A DNA stretch of 64,000 nucleotides from Phycisphaerae bacterium. Its GTDB lineage: Bacteria; Planctomycetota; Phycisphaerae; UBA1845. Shown piece by piece: positions 54,155 through 64,000 of this stretch. The DNA lies in assembly GCA_029260015.1 (NCBI GenBank), contig JAJDEB010000032.1:1-64000 (forward strand), read 5' to 3'. The translations under genes were made by a program, and so were the position numbers. The notes beneath the pieces were generated by a model, which was given only the letters and a program-made list of their open reading frames with translations, did no database searches and had not been told where the DNA came from. Positions within the stretch are counted from its first letter, which is position 1. Every line of letters begins with the position of its first letter.

Positions 54155-57100
54155 TAGGTAGGGTGCGGTGTACTCGCGGTTGTCATGGGTGCGACATCTT
54201 CGGAATCATAGGCGCCGTAGTGCGAACCAGCCCAGCCGCGGACGATCAAGTGGCAGGCTGGCATCATTAGCAGTACGACGGCGGCGGAGAACATGATGCC
54301 GAAACCCAATGCGATGGCCATCGGGATTAGATAGCGTGCTTGTGGGGATGTCTCAAAGATCATCGGTGCGAGTCCCATGAACGTTGTCAGCGACGTGAGC
54401 AGGATGGGGCGGAAGCGGCGCTTGCTGGCTTCCAGGGCGGCTTGGTCGAATGGCATTCCCTTCGCGATGAATTCATTCATTGTGACGGTCAAAACGAGTC
54501 CACCGTTGACCACGACACCGCACGTCGCGATGATCCCTAGCACACTCACGACCGAAAGATCATAACCCATGACAATGTGACCAAGCAGGGCCGCCGCGAT
54601 CGCGAATGGTACGACGAGCATGGTGATCAGCGCTTCACCATAGCTGCGGTAGATCGCCGCAAGCATCCCGAAAATAACCGCCAGCGAGGCGCCAAGACCA
54701 TAGAGCAGCGTCCTCATCGCGTCGATTTCTTCCTGTTGTCTGCCGCCATAGGTAAAACTCAATCCGGTGTAGTTGGCTTGCAACTGCGGGAATACGTTGG
54801 TTTCGAGGTCGGCACGAACTTTGTTGACGTTGGTGAGTTCGGGCACGATGTTGGCTGTGACCGTGAGAACCCGCTGGGCGTTGACGCGTTTGATTTCGGT
54901 GTGAGCGCGGGTTTGCGTGAGGTTGACAGCTTCAATAAGTGGCATTTCGCCGCCGGCTGGCGTGCGCACGATCATGGTTTCCAAATCAGCCAGTGACCGA
55001 CGTTCCGATTCGGGCAAGCGCACCATGACTTTGACTTCGTTTCGTGCCCGCTGCATGCGCAGCGCTTCCGCACCATAGTATGCGTGGCGAATCTGGCGGC
55101 CTATCGCTTCGTGGGTCAACCCCAGTGATCGGGCCTCATCCTTGATCGACAAGTCGAGTTGCGGTTTGCCAGCGGCGAAACCGTCGTCGATATCGGTGAC
55201 GCCCGTGTAGGTTTGCAACGTTTTCGCCAGTTCGCGGGAAGCCGCTTCAAGCGTTGTGCGATCGGGATGTGAAAGTTCGATGGTCAGTCCGCGCGAGCCA
55301 GACGGTCCGACCTCCCATTCAAAGTAGAGCGACTCGAGTCCGGGCAGTGGTCCGATTTCATCGCGCCACACGCGTACGAAATCTGCTGGTGTAAAGTCGC
55401 GCTCTTCCTGTGGAACGAGCACAAAATTCACGTCGGCTGCGTTCGATCCCATTCGTCCCTGGCTGTTCATCCAACCGGCCAACACTTTTTCACGCGGTCC
55501 GAAATGCTCGACAGTGCGCAGACCGGCTTCCTCGATAATCTTGGACACACGCGACGTTTCGCTGAACGGTGCTCCGAACGGCACGCGCATTTCAGCATCG
55601 ACTCGGTCGCCTTCGATGCGCGGGTTGAATGTAAAGTTCAATCGGCCACTCTCATACCACGCGCCGACCACGATCAGGCCGCTGAAGAATATAGCCACCG
55701 TGATACCGCGATATCGAAGCGTCCATGAAAGCAGCGGGGCGTAAACGTTGTCTGTAAATCTTTGAAAACTGGCAGCCAGCCGAGTTTGCAAACGTGCGAT
55801 CGCAGGAAGCAATCCGCGCCGATTGGGGTCGACAGCTTTGGCGTGTGCCAGGTGTGCAGGAAGAATAAACAAACTTTCGAACAGGGAGATCAAAAACACG
55901 GTTATGACGACCAGCGGAATCGCAGCGAAGAAACGTCCGGTTTGACCGGGAACGAACATCAGCGGAATGAAGGCGACGATGTTGGTCATTACCGCAAACA
56001 ACACCGGTACAGACATTCGTTTGGCACCGGTGATCGCCGCGTCTATACGGGTCGCGCCGCGCTGGATGTTCTCAAAGACCTCTTCGCCAATGATGACCGC
56101 ATCGTCTACTAGAATGCCCAGCGTGATGATGAACGCAAACAACGAAATCATGTTGATCGTGGTATCCATCAGCGGCAGCAACATGATCCCGCCGAGCAGG
56201 CAGACAGGAACAGCCGACCCCACCCATAACGCAAGCTTCGGTGCGAGAAAGATTCCCAAGACGACGAGCACCAAACCCATCCCAACTGCGCCATTCTGGA
56301 GTAGCAGTTCAAGGCGTTCGCGGTACTCGCGGGCCCGGTCCCACATCACAATCATCTCGACCGATTCGGGCAATTCCGCGTTCATCCGATCGACGTAGTC
56401 GTATACGATCTCTGCGATTTCGAGTGGTTTTTGATTACCGGTTTGATAGACCCACAGGGTGACACCGGGCTTCCCGTTAAACGATGATACGCGATCGACG
56501 TCCTCGAACCCGTCTGTGATTGTGGCGATGTCGCCAAGGGAAAGCGTGGCTCCATCGGGTCCGCTGACCACCGGAATGTCGTGATATTCACTGGCAAAGA
56601 AACGCCGCCCCGCACTTCGCAGCAACACTTCACCGCCTTCCGTACGTACTTCGCCACCCGGCACGTCGCGGGCAGCCGCCCGAACCGTTTCGGCGATATC
56701 GTTCAGGGTTAAGTTCAGCGCTCGGAGCTGCGCCTGCGGTACTTCAATCGTGATTTCGGGCGTGCGGTTTCCACGGGTTTCGATTTGTGTGATCTGTTCG
56801 TGGGCAAGAAGATCGTTGCGAACGCGTTCCGAAAATTCAAAAAGTGTGCGCTCATCCATGTCAGCCGCAATGGCGATGGTGACCGTAGACCGTTGACGGA
56901 TAGCCAATTCGACGCGGGGACGCTCCGCCTCTTCGGGAAAGGACGACACCCGATCGATGGCGTTCTTGACGTCTTGAAGCGCCCGATTCGGATCGACACC
57001 TTCAATCAACTCGACGCGCATGTCGCCGTTGCCCTCGACAGCCGTCGATTCGATGCGCTTGACCGCTTCCAATCCGCGAACCGATTCCTCTGCCGGCAGC

Positions 57101-57321
57101 AGTATGCCTTCTTCGACTTCTTCCGGGGTCGCGCCTGGCAGCGACATCGAAAAATTGACGACGTCCAGCTCGTATGCCGGATAGACTTCCTGCTTGATAT
57201 CCATCGCAACGAGCACGCCACCCACCACGAACAGCAGCATCAACAGATTCGCTGCGACGTGATTCCGCGTCATGAACCCGATCAGTCCGTCGCGCGATTG
57301 AAGCTCGGGCGTGGGTGTCAT
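54151..57321 (-). CDS. RND-family efflux transporter permease (second system)
   Basis: 1056 aa, MTRNHVAANLLMLLFVVGGVLVAMDIKQEVYPAYELDVVNFSMSLPGATPEEVEEGILLP; ITLGILVDDAVIIGEEVFENIQRG. Confidence 0.95.
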   Translation of the reverse strand: MTPTPELQSRDGLIGFMTRNHVAANLLMLLFVVGGVLVAMDIKQEVYPAYELDVVNFSMSLPGATPEEVEEGILLPAEESVRGLEAVKRIESTAVEGNGDMRVELIEGVDPNRALQDVKNAIDRVSSFPEEAERPRVELAIRQRSTVTIAIAADMDERTLFEFSERVRNDLLAHEQITQIETRGNRTPEITIEVPQAQLRALNLTLNDIAETVRAAARDVPGGEVRTEGGEVLLRSAGRRFFASEYHDIPVVSGPDGATLSLGDIATITDGFEDVDRVSSFNGKPGVTLWVYQTGNQKPLEIAEIVYDYVDRMNAELPESVEMIVMWDRAREYRERLELLLQNGAVGMGLVLVVLGIFLAPKLALWVGSAVPVCLLGGIMLLPLMDTTINMISLFAFIITLGILVDDAVIIGEEVFENIQRGATRIDAAITGAKRMSVPVLFAVMTNIVAFIPLMFVPGQTGRFFAAIPLVVITVFLISLFESLFILPAHLAHAKAVDPNRRGLLPAIARLQTRLAASFQRFTDNVYAPLLSWTLRYRGITVAIFFSGLIVVGAWYESGRLNFTFNPRIEGDRVDAEMRVPFGAPFSETSRVSKIIEEAGLRTVEHFGPREKVLAGWMNSQGRMGSNAADVNFVLVPQEERDFTPADFVRVWRDEIGPLPGLESLYFEWEVGPSGSRGLTIELSHPDRTTLEAASRELAKTLQTYTGVTDIDDGFAAGKPQLDLSIKDEARSLGLTHEAIGRQIRHAYYGAEALRMQRARNEVKVMVRLPESERRSLADLETMIVRTPAGGEMPLIEAVNLTQTRAHTEIKRVNAQRVLTVTANIVPELTNVNKVRADLETNVFPQLQANYTGLSFTYGGRQQEEIDAMRTLLYGLGASLAVIFGMLAAIYRSYGEALITMLVVPFAIAAALLGHIVMGYDLSVVSVLGIIATCGVVVNGGLVLTVTMNEFIAKGMPFDQAALEASKRRFRPILLTSLTTFMGLAPMIFETSPQARYLIPMAIALGFGIMFSAAVVLLMMPACHLIVRGWAGSHYGAYDSEDVAPMTTASTPHPTY

Positions 57322-58826
57322 GGTGTGGCACCGTCGGAGTTGGATGGCGTTGAAGCGTCGGTCACCTGCGCACCGGTCGATGTGGCGTCTGAATTGCGGC
57401 TTCCCGTCGGCGAATCTTCGCGGACACGAAGCGGCATGCCGGGTACAACGCTGGCGAGGTGGGTTGTGACGAGCTTGTCGCCCGATTCAAAACCATTGCG
57501 AACGAGTACGTCGTTCTGTCGCCGCCAAACGATTATGACAGAGCGGATTGCAAGAAGGCCATCAGAGTTGCGCACCCATACACGATCGTTTTCACGCAAG
57601 GCTTTACGCGGAATTGCATAGACGTCCTCAAGCGTACCGGAATCTATCCGCAAGCGGACGTAGCTTCCGAGTAGAACGCGATGCACGGTCTTTGCTGCAT
57701 CCACGTCTCCCGATTGGGACAGGCCCAGCGGGTCTTTGATCGCGACCAGCACAGTAGCCATCCGTCCTAGAGGGTCGAGACTACCCAGTGGCCGCAATGC
57801 CAAGCCAGTCCACTCGACTGATTGACTCCCTGAAGACATGGTGCTGGTCGACATGGAAACGGTCACCCGACTTGGGTTGTCCGGGTGGTCAACGGCAAAC
57901 CTCAAATCGCTGAGTCGGGCGACCGGTATCGCCGCCTCAGTCCAGAATTCTTCGGTCGAAACCAAAGTTGCGATTGCAGCTTGCGGTCCGACGCGTTGAC
58001 CGGTTTCAACACTTTCTGACGCCACCAGTGCATCGAACGGTACGGTGACCTCGGTGCGTGAAAGGGCAAGTTGAGCCACATCTAACCGTCGTTCGAGTAC
58101 GCGGACGGTGGCGGCTGCACTTTCGATCGCGCGGTGCTGTTCGGCGATTTCGGAATTTAACGTTTGACGTGCCGCCCGCTGGCTGGCCAACCGTGTGGAT
58201 GCATCGCGCGACTCCGATTCACCGGCTGAGTTCTGTTCGGCCAATCCACCTACGCGTTCTGCGTTCCATTTAAGATATCCGATTTCAACATCGAGTTGTT
58301 CACCGCGACTTTCAAGCGAATCGATTCTTGCGCGGATTTGCGATGTTTCGTGGTTGGCAACGTCAAGATCGGCTTCGGCTTGGGCGACAGCGATTTCATA
58401 ATCGGTCGGGTCGATGCGAATGAGTAGTTCGCCTTGTTTGAGAAGTCCACCCGGTTCAAGGTTTTCGTTCAACTCGATGATGCGGCCCGTGACTTCAGGG
58501 ATAATGCGAAGTTCGCGCGAGGGAACCACCGTACCGAACGCGTTAATGAATACCGGCAGATTCTGCTCGACGAGTTCAGCGATTCCGACCACAGGGGCCA
58601 ATGCCTCGGGAGCAGACTTGGGGACGTGCGGTGGCGAATTGATGAGTACCGCCCCGATTCCCAGGGCGGCGATCAGTAGGACAACGGGCACACCAAAGTT
58701 TGCAAGCAAGCCGCGCCATCCGCGCGGTGCCTTCGCAGATTGGGGGCTGGACTTCATGCGCACATGCGGCGCAGGCGCTTCACTATTTTGTTCCTGATTC
58801 AATGATCGAATCGCCTTTTGTTTCAA
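57318..58826 (-). CDS. RND efflux periplasmic adaptor (MFP/HlyD family), second system
   Basis: VTGRIIELNENLEPGGLLKQGELLIRIDPTDYEIAVAQAEADLDVA; 4 nt overlap with permease gene. Confidence 0.93.
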   Translation of the reverse strand: MKQKAIRSLNQEQNSEAPAPHVRMKSSPQSAKAPRGWRGLLANFGVPVVLLIAALGIGAVLINSPPHVPKSAPEALAPVVGIAELVEQNLPVFINAFGTVVPSRELRIIPEVTGRIIELNENLEPGGLLKQGELLIRIDPTDYEIAVAQAEADLDVANHETSQIRARIDSLESRGEQLDVEIGYLKWNAERVGGLAEQNSAGESESRDASTRLASQRAARQTLNSEIAEQHRAIESAAATVRVLERRLDVAQLALSRTEVTVPFDALVASESVETGQRVGPQAAIATLVSTEEFWTEAAIPVARLSDLRFAVDHPDNPSRVTVSMSTSTMSSGSQSVEWTGLALRPLGSLDPLGRMATVLVAIKDPLGLSQSGDVDAAKTVHRVLLGSYVRLRIDSGTLEDVYAIPRKALRENDRVWVRNSDGLLAIRSVIIVWRRQNDVLVRNGFESGDKLVTTHLASVVPGMPLRVREDSPTGSRNSDATSTGAQVTDASTPSNSDGATP

Positions 58827-59079
58827 AGAAGGTCGCTAGCGCGGTGAGCATAATCAATCGTAGGCATTGGTTGTTGTATCAGAAACGTACCGTGTCTTGA
58901 TCGAGTGTTGTCCAATTTCGGATCATACACCCGTTAGGGGGCATAATCCTTTATTTGGTAATAGTTTACGAGAATTCAACGCCGACACAATATTCGAGCT
59001 GGAGGGTACCCATCGCAGGTTCAACTGGTGATTCCAATCCCGAGTTTAACCACTAGAGCGCCATGGGTGTAACCGTTGT

Positions 59080-59586
59080 TCAACTTGCGGATTCATTCCC
59101 CGGTTGATCGAAAATCGATGTTAGAGTCTTGGTTCGATGGTCGAAGATGCGTTCAATATCTCGCTTGATGAAAAGCGCGTGAATCAATCGTCCGCCCAAA
59201 AAGTCGTAGGCCACGTCGTCGATGACTTTGGTTTGATCCCCCATCGCTTCAATACGATGTTCGTGGATCCAGCATCGGTAGGGCCCCTTGACCTGAGTAT
59301 CTACAAATCGATGGGGCGGTTCCCACGCGGTGATTTCGCTTACCCAGCAAAAGGGTATTCCTCGAAGGCGCAGTGCGTATTCAATTTGGGCACCGGTGTG
59401 CATATCAATCGGTGCTGGCGTCAAGACACGAAAGTTCAGGAAGCGAGGCGTCAGGTGATCGAGATTGTGCGCATCTGAGAAAAATGAAAACACCTGATCC
59501 AGCCGCGCGGGAACGACGAGTTCGCGATACAGGCGAAAGCGAGGCTTCGACGTTGTCACTGATGAGCTACTGTTTTTACTCAGCAC
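59080..59586 (-). CDS. SRPBCC-family (START/cyclase-like) protein
   Basis: LYRELVVPARLDQVFSFFSDAHNLDHLTPRFLNFRVLTP...GAQIEYALRLRGIPFCWVSEIT. Confidence 0.85.
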   Translation of the reverse strand: MLSKNSSSSVTTSKPRFRLYRELVVPARLDQVFSFFSDAHNLDHLTPRFLNFRVLTPAPIDMHTGAQIEYALRLRGIPFCWVSEITAWEPPHRFVDTQVKGPYRCWIHEHRIEAMGDQTKVIDDVAYDFLGGRLIHALFIKRDIERIFDHRTKTLTSIFDQPGNESAS

Positions 59587-59917
59587 CGGATAGTCGCTTC
59601 CCTTTGCGTTACTTGTTGATCAACCGAATACGACAGCGCGCATCTTGCTGACGGCATCGGAGGTTATTCTTTCGACTGCGTCGGGATTCTACGAGCGAAG
59701 TCGGTATTGTCGAGCAGGCTGGCGGGGTGCCTCTGGTCTTAAGAAAACGCTATTCCAGTGAATCCGACGATGCAGGCGTTGCACCAGCCGAATAGCTTGA
59801 GCGGAGATACCCCGCAGGCCTCTTGAGCAGTTCGTTCAATCCGTTTAGGATACGGGGCGAACCGGGCCTAAGTGCTCCAGCGGGTCTCAATGCTCCATTC
59901 TAACGAGGAATCCCCCA

Positions 59918-62203
59918 ATGATTGCGAATTCAACAATTCGTCGTACCGCTTCCTTTTTCTGCGCAAGTTTTCTGTCTACTGCGGTGTTCGCTCAAGAGAG
60001 CGTTGACCTGTCGCCAAAATTTGAATCGGGGCGAACCGCCTATGCCGAAGAGGATGCGGAGATTGTGGTGAAGAGCAAATCGCCGATGGGGGATTTCGAT
60101 ATGAACCTGAGCGTCAAAAGTGGCATGTTGACGAATGTCAGCGCAAATGGCGACGGAGCAAAGGTTTCATTGACCTTCGACCATACGGCGATGACATTTG
60201 ACAGCAGCATGGGGCCGTCGTTCTACGACTCTGATATTCCAGACGAAGAGCAGTCGGCGCAATGGGCGCAAATCCTCGAGCCGCAAGTTGGCATGACATT
60301 GGGCATCGAGATTGATGCGAACAACAATGTCGTGAACTGCACAGGCATGGAAGCCCTCGTTAAGAAGATCGAAGAGCGCGCATCTGAAAACATGTTCTGG
60401 GCGTTTGAGAAACCAAAATTCGATGCCAAGCGCTATTCGGCTCAGTGGCAAAACAAGATGCTCAGTATTTTTCCGAGCAAGGAAGTAAAGGTCGGAGAGA
60501 CCTGGACCAACCGCTATGTCGAAGAGTTGGCCGAACTGAAAGACTTCGGGTTTGACTGCACGTATAAGCTGGAGGCTGTCACCAAGAATGGCGGTGAAAC
60601 ACTCGCCGAGATTTCATTCAAAGGTGAAGTCCCCAAGATTGACGGAGAATTTGAAGCCGAAGGTATGATGCCAGTATCGAACATCAAGGTCGAAAAGGCG
60701 ACATTCTCCGGTACGGCGACCATCAACGTTGACCAGGGCCAACTGATCCGTCGCGAAGATCATGTTGAAATCGCCTACAGCGGAACGATGGGACAGGGCG
60801 ACGAGGGGCCGAAGATGTCTACGTCCCGCGTCATCACCCGCAAATTCGCAGTCCGGTCATTGGAAGCTCGCCACGTAGAGAAAGAAGAGAACACCCGGAT
60901 CGCGGCTGAGAAAAAGCGAAAGACCGAAGAAGCGAATGCGGAACGTCGGCGCAAGTTTGCTGACGCAAAGAAGGTCGAAGTTTCGACGGCGATTCGCGAG
61001 AACCCCATTGGTGTGGCAGCATCCTGGCCGCAATGGGGTGGTCCGCACGGAGACTTCAAGGCGGACTCGACTGGACTGGCGGACAAGTGGCCCGACGATG
61101 GCCCGAAAAAAGTTTGGAATCGCGATCTGGGCGACGGGTATTCGTCGATCGTGTCGGATGGCAAACGCCTGTACACGATGTACCGTCCAGTAGATGAAGA
61201 GAAAAACAAAACCGAAGAGATCGTTGTTGCGCTTGATCCCGAAACCGGTGAGACGATTTGGGAAACCAAATATGAAGCGCCGTACGGTGAAGGCACCGAG
61301 GTCAGCTTTGGGCGTGGGCCGCATTCGACACCGCTGATTGTGGGCGATCGGTTGTTCACGGTCGGGTCGATGGTGCATCTGCATTGTCTCGATAGGAATA
61401 CGGGCAAAGTTATTTGGGCGAAGGACCTTCGCAAGGATCTGAATGCATCACACATGATGTACGGATATGGTGCGAGCCCGCTCGCCTATCAGGACAAGAT
61501 CGTTCTGCCGATTGGCGGGGAAGGGCAAGCAGTCGTCGCGTTCAATCAAAGCGACGGTGAAATCGCGTGGAAGTATCAGGATTTTGGTGCGACGCATGCA
61601 TCGGTCTTTGCAACCAAGTCCAACGGTATGGAACAGCTTGTACTGTTCGCAGGTGCCGAAGTGGTCGGAATCGATCCAACCAACGGGCAAGCACTTTGGC
61701 GCGTCGAGCAGGCGACGCAGTGGGGCGCAAACATCTCTACGCCGGTGCTGGGCGCGGACGGTTGGCTGTTCATTTCGTCTGCATATGGTATGGGAAGTCG
61801 CGGTATTCGCTTGTCGAACGATGACGGCAAACCCGTTGCCAAAGAAATGTGGCACAACAACAAGATGAAGATTCATCACGGAAACGCCGTACGGGTAGGC
61901 AACTTTGTGTACGGTTCGAGCGGAGATTTTGGTCCGGTTTTTTATGCGGCTGTCGATATCGAATCCGGCGAATTGGCCTGGCGCAATCGCGATGTGGGTA
62001 AGGCCACCAGCATTTATGCCGACGGCAAAATGATTATCTTAAACGAAAGCGGAACGCTCTACCTGGCCAAGGTATCTCCGACTGAACTGACGGTTATCTC
62101 TGAAACAAGCGTTGCGAAAGGCCGAACATGGACCGTTCCCACACTGGTGGGCAAGCGACTTTTCATTCGCGACCGCGAAAAGATCATGGCGTTTGATATC
62201 TGA
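59918..62203 (+). CDS. PQQ-like beta-propeller repeat protein with N-terminal DUF6263-like region
   Basis: ASWPQWGGPHGDFKADSTGLADKWPDDGPKKVWNRDLGDGYSS; DPETGETIWETKYEAPYG; DRNTGKVIWAKDL; signal peptide. Confidence 0.85.
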   Translation: MIANSTIRRTASFFCASFLSTAVFAQESVDLSPKFESGRTAYAEEDAEIVVKSKSPMGDFDMNLSVKSGMLTNVSANGDGAKVSLTFDHTAMTFDSSMGPSFYDSDIPDEEQSAQWAQILEPQVGMTLGIEIDANNNVVNCTGMEALVKKIEERASENMFWAFEKPKFDAKRYSAQWQNKMLSIFPSKEVKVGETWTNRYVEELAELKDFGFDCTYKLEAVTKNGGETLAEISFKGEVPKIDGEFEAEGMMPVSNIKVEKATFSGTATINVDQGQLIRREDHVEIAYSGTMGQGDEGPKMSTSRVITRKFAVRSLEARHVEKEENTRIAAEKKRKTEEANAERRRKFADAKKVEVSTAIRENPIGVAASWPQWGGPHGDFKADSTGLADKWPDDGPKKVWNRDLGDGYSSIVSDGKRLYTMYRPVDEEKNKTEEIVVALDPETGETIWETKYEAPYGEGTEVSFGRGPHSTPLIVGDRLFTVGSMVHLHCLDRNTGKVIWAKDLRKDLNASHMMYGYGASPLAYQDKIVLPIGGEGQAVVAFNQSDGEIAWKYQDFGATHASVFATKSNGMEQLVLFAGAEVVGIDPTNGQALWRVEQATQWGANISTPVLGADGWLFISSAYGMGSRGIRLSNDDGKPVAKEMWHNNKMKIHHGNAVRVGNFVYGSSGDFGPVFYAAVDIESGELAWRNRDVGKATSIYADGKMIILNESGTLYLAKVSPTELTVISETSVAKGRTWTVPTLVGKRLFIRDREKIMAFDI

Positions 62204-62399
62204 TTTTTCCTGCGCATTGTCAACGACGGTATTCTTTGTATGGCCCGCAGAATTCTGCCGACAGCGACACCGATGTTGGTCGGTTTTGTGGCTTGAATCG
62301 CTTCTGTATGAGCTCCAGAGATCGAAACCTTGAATTGACATACTCCACCTCTAAACCAAAACGGTTGGATCGCAAATCTCGGCGCGGTATGCTATTGGC

Positions 62400-62903
62400 A
62401 TGAGTTGGGTGGTGCTATTCATCTTAGTGGCCGTACCGCCGGGGGCATCAGTCGTGGAAGAAGACGGCGTGCGTGTCCGCACACAAGTTCAAGGGCACCT
62501 GTATAGCTACCGAGTGAAAAATCTCGGTCGCCATCCAATCACAGGAATCGAGTTGGGGCACGCCAATGGCTATTACTTCCAAGTTCCAGAAGGCTGGGAA
62601 TGGGGAGAAGCGGACGGCGTGTTTCGCGCTTGGACAAAAGGCAATCGATGGGCGATTCGACGCGGCGAGGCCCGTCACTTTAGTTTCAGAGTGGGAACTG
62701 CTGGGTTGGTGCTCGGCCATGTACACAATCGCTTCACAAAGTCGGCGGGTGAGTTTGTCCGCATGAAAGGAGTTTGGGGTCCAACGCCTGAGCCGCGCGG
62801 TCACGTTTTGCTTGTGGCGAGTTTCATCGGGGTCATTATGGTGGTTCACATTCTTTTCGGTTACGCGGCCAAGAGTCGCCATTCGAGGCATTTCATCGAC
62901 TAA
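62400..62903 (+). CDS. hypothetical membrane-anchored protein
   Basis: N-terminal hydrophobic segment and C-terminal TM GHVLLVASFIGVIMVVHILFGY. Confidence 0.5.
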   Translation: MSWVVLFILVAVPPGASVVEEDGVRVRTQVQGHLYSYRVKNLGRHPITGIELGHANGYYFQVPEGWEWGEADGVFRAWTKGNRWAIRRGEARHFSFRVGTAGLVLGHVHNRFTKSAGEFVRMKGVWGPTPEPRGHVLLVASFIGVIMVVHILFGYAAKSRHSRHFID

Positions 62904-63696
62904 GGTCAGCGGCGGACGGGAAGTGCTCGCCGACGAGCACAGGCAGCGCTTCGGTGAGTAGTTTGCGGCAAGTCGGCGGGCCGGCATTGCTGTCGTCCTC
63001 GAGCCAGACTACGACTTCTATCTTGGCGAAATATACATAGTGGCTGCTAAGGTCGCTCATGCTCCATCGTACCTGCTCGCGGTCGGTGCAAAACTTGCCA
63101 TTAACGCAGAAAAAATATGCCAGTACGCCGCGCTGGCCGTCTTGATTGAGATCCAACACACGCGCTTCAATTCCCTCATCGTCCAAATTTAGATCTGGTA
63201 TTGTGAGTTGCATGGTTTCTGAAGAGTTGATGATGGCTCCTGCTTGGCGATAGCATACTTCAGGAGTGTGCGGAACCTTATCGCGTGGATTGCTGTAATA
63301 CGAGACGAAAAACCAGATGTTACGGACTCCGGGCTCTGGTGTTTCCATCTTCATGTCTTTCCAGAGGTATTGTTTCGTTCCCAACGCTTCCAATGGAAAG
63401 TCTGGTCGGGATTGGTTCGGCGACGGCCTGAATGACTTGAGTGTAGAAAAGTCGAATTCGGTCAGCGGTTGTCTGAGCGCTATTGATTCTTTTGCGAAGT
63501 GCGAAGCCAGCGACTTCATGGCGGGCCGCATACCGAGGGCAGCGAATATGATCAATGCGAAGCACCAAAGGAATCGCGGTGTTAGGCACGATTGCGTGAG
63601 TGATTGGCGATCTTGTTGCACAGTATCACTCCGTTTCCATCTGCAGGGACTCTGAATAGTCCAAGGACTCTGAATAGGCATCGTCCCGCTCATCAT
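62893..63696 (-). CDS. exosortase-associated EpsI-like protein
   Basis: WFFVSYYSNPRDKVPHTPEVCYRQAGAII resembles the HxPExCY motif of EpsI proteins; overlaps exosortase-like gene. Confidence 0.6.
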   Translation of the reverse strand: MMSGTMPIQSPWTIQSPCRWKRSDTVQQDRQSLTQSCLTPRFLWCFALIIFAALGMRPAMKSLASHFAKESIALRQPLTEFDFSTLKSFRPSPNQSRPDFPLEALGTKQYLWKDMKMETPEPGVRNIWFFVSYYSNPRDKVPHTPEVCYRQAGAIINSSETMQLTIPDLNLDDEGIEARVLDLNQDGQRGVLAYFFCVNGKFCTDREQVRWSMSDLSSHYVYFAKIEVVVWLEDDSNAGPPTCRKLLTEALPVLVGEHFPSAADLSR

Positions 63697-64000
63697 CGGT
63701 TTCCTCGAACAGCCAGGAAAGCAACCAGCAAGTCAGTGCAAAGCAGAGATAGGCGATGGTCAACGAGATAATCGCTGAAGCAGCCCGGAAGCTGGGGTTC
63801 ACTGCATCGTGGGATACATAGACGGTCAAAATCCCTTGGCAGACGAGCCTGAAGAGGTTGCACGACAATGAAAACGGAATTGCCGCAAGCGCCAACATTG
63901 CAACGTGCCAGGATGGGCGTATCCGGCTGAACACCACGAATACGCCTACGAAAATGTATGTTACCAGCAGGGACGCTGCGCAACGGGTCTCGCCCAATGC
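63626..64000 (-). CDS. exosortase/archaeosortase-family protein, C-terminal part (5' end beyond window)
   Basis: GETRCAASLLVTYIFVGVFVVFSRIRPSWHVAMLALAAIPFSLSCNLFRLVCQGILTVYV; Cys, Arg and NxxR spacing resembles exosortases. Confidence 0.6.
   Translation of the reverse strand, partial: ALGETRCAASLLVTYIFVGVFVVFSRIRPSWHVAMLALAAIPFSLSCNLFRLVCQGILTVYVSHDAVNPSFRAASAIISLTIAYLCFALTCWLLSWLFEETDDERDDAYSESLDYSESLQMETE

Noticed and set aside
56785-57621. 278 aa + strand ORF
   Set aside because: Antisense to the RND permease and adaptor genes.
1-64000. CRISPR arrays, rRNA genes, prophage or classical defense operons
   Set aside because: No regularly spaced direct repeats, rRNA signatures, phage structural genes or Cas/RM genes were seen.

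Overview
This 64 kb window looks like a chromosomal segment of a Planctomycetes/Phycisphaerae-like bacterium (inferred from gene content: PEP-CTERM/exosortase remnants, DUF3179, many hypothetical secreted proteins, ECF sigma factors). The main block is an apparent operon of about 17 kb (5182-21858) for a PUFA-synthase-type iterative FAS/PKS: PfaD-like enoyl reductase, PfaA-like KS-AT-3xACP-KR-DH, and PfaC-like KS-CLF-AT plus four hotdog motifs. It ends in an OleA-like KAS III gene. Directly downstream is a DUF3179 gene with an in-frame UGA where homologs carry the first Cys of CPLC. That UGA is followed by a bSECIS-like hairpin, which makes the gene a candidate selenoprotein and the most surprising signal in the window. 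Other content: a 3' IS1380-type transposase fragment, two tRNA-Leu genes (CAA, UAA), ispH, mnmA, gatCA, rpmB, ffh, three regulatory modules (Xre/MerR-like HTH + REC, ECF sigma plus membrane/periplasmic partners, an ECF42-type sigma with DGPF/YCII partner), two RND-MFP efflux pairs flanking an ABC-F ATPase, a Cys-rich repeat protein, a PQQ-propeller protein, and an EpsI-like/exosortase pair at the right edge. Repeats include GTAGGGT...ACCCTAC REP-like inverted repeats whose two paired copies covary, and a 154 bp MITE-like element with perfect 29 bp terminal inverted repeats. All identifications come from reading the sequence and recalling family motifs; no database search was run.
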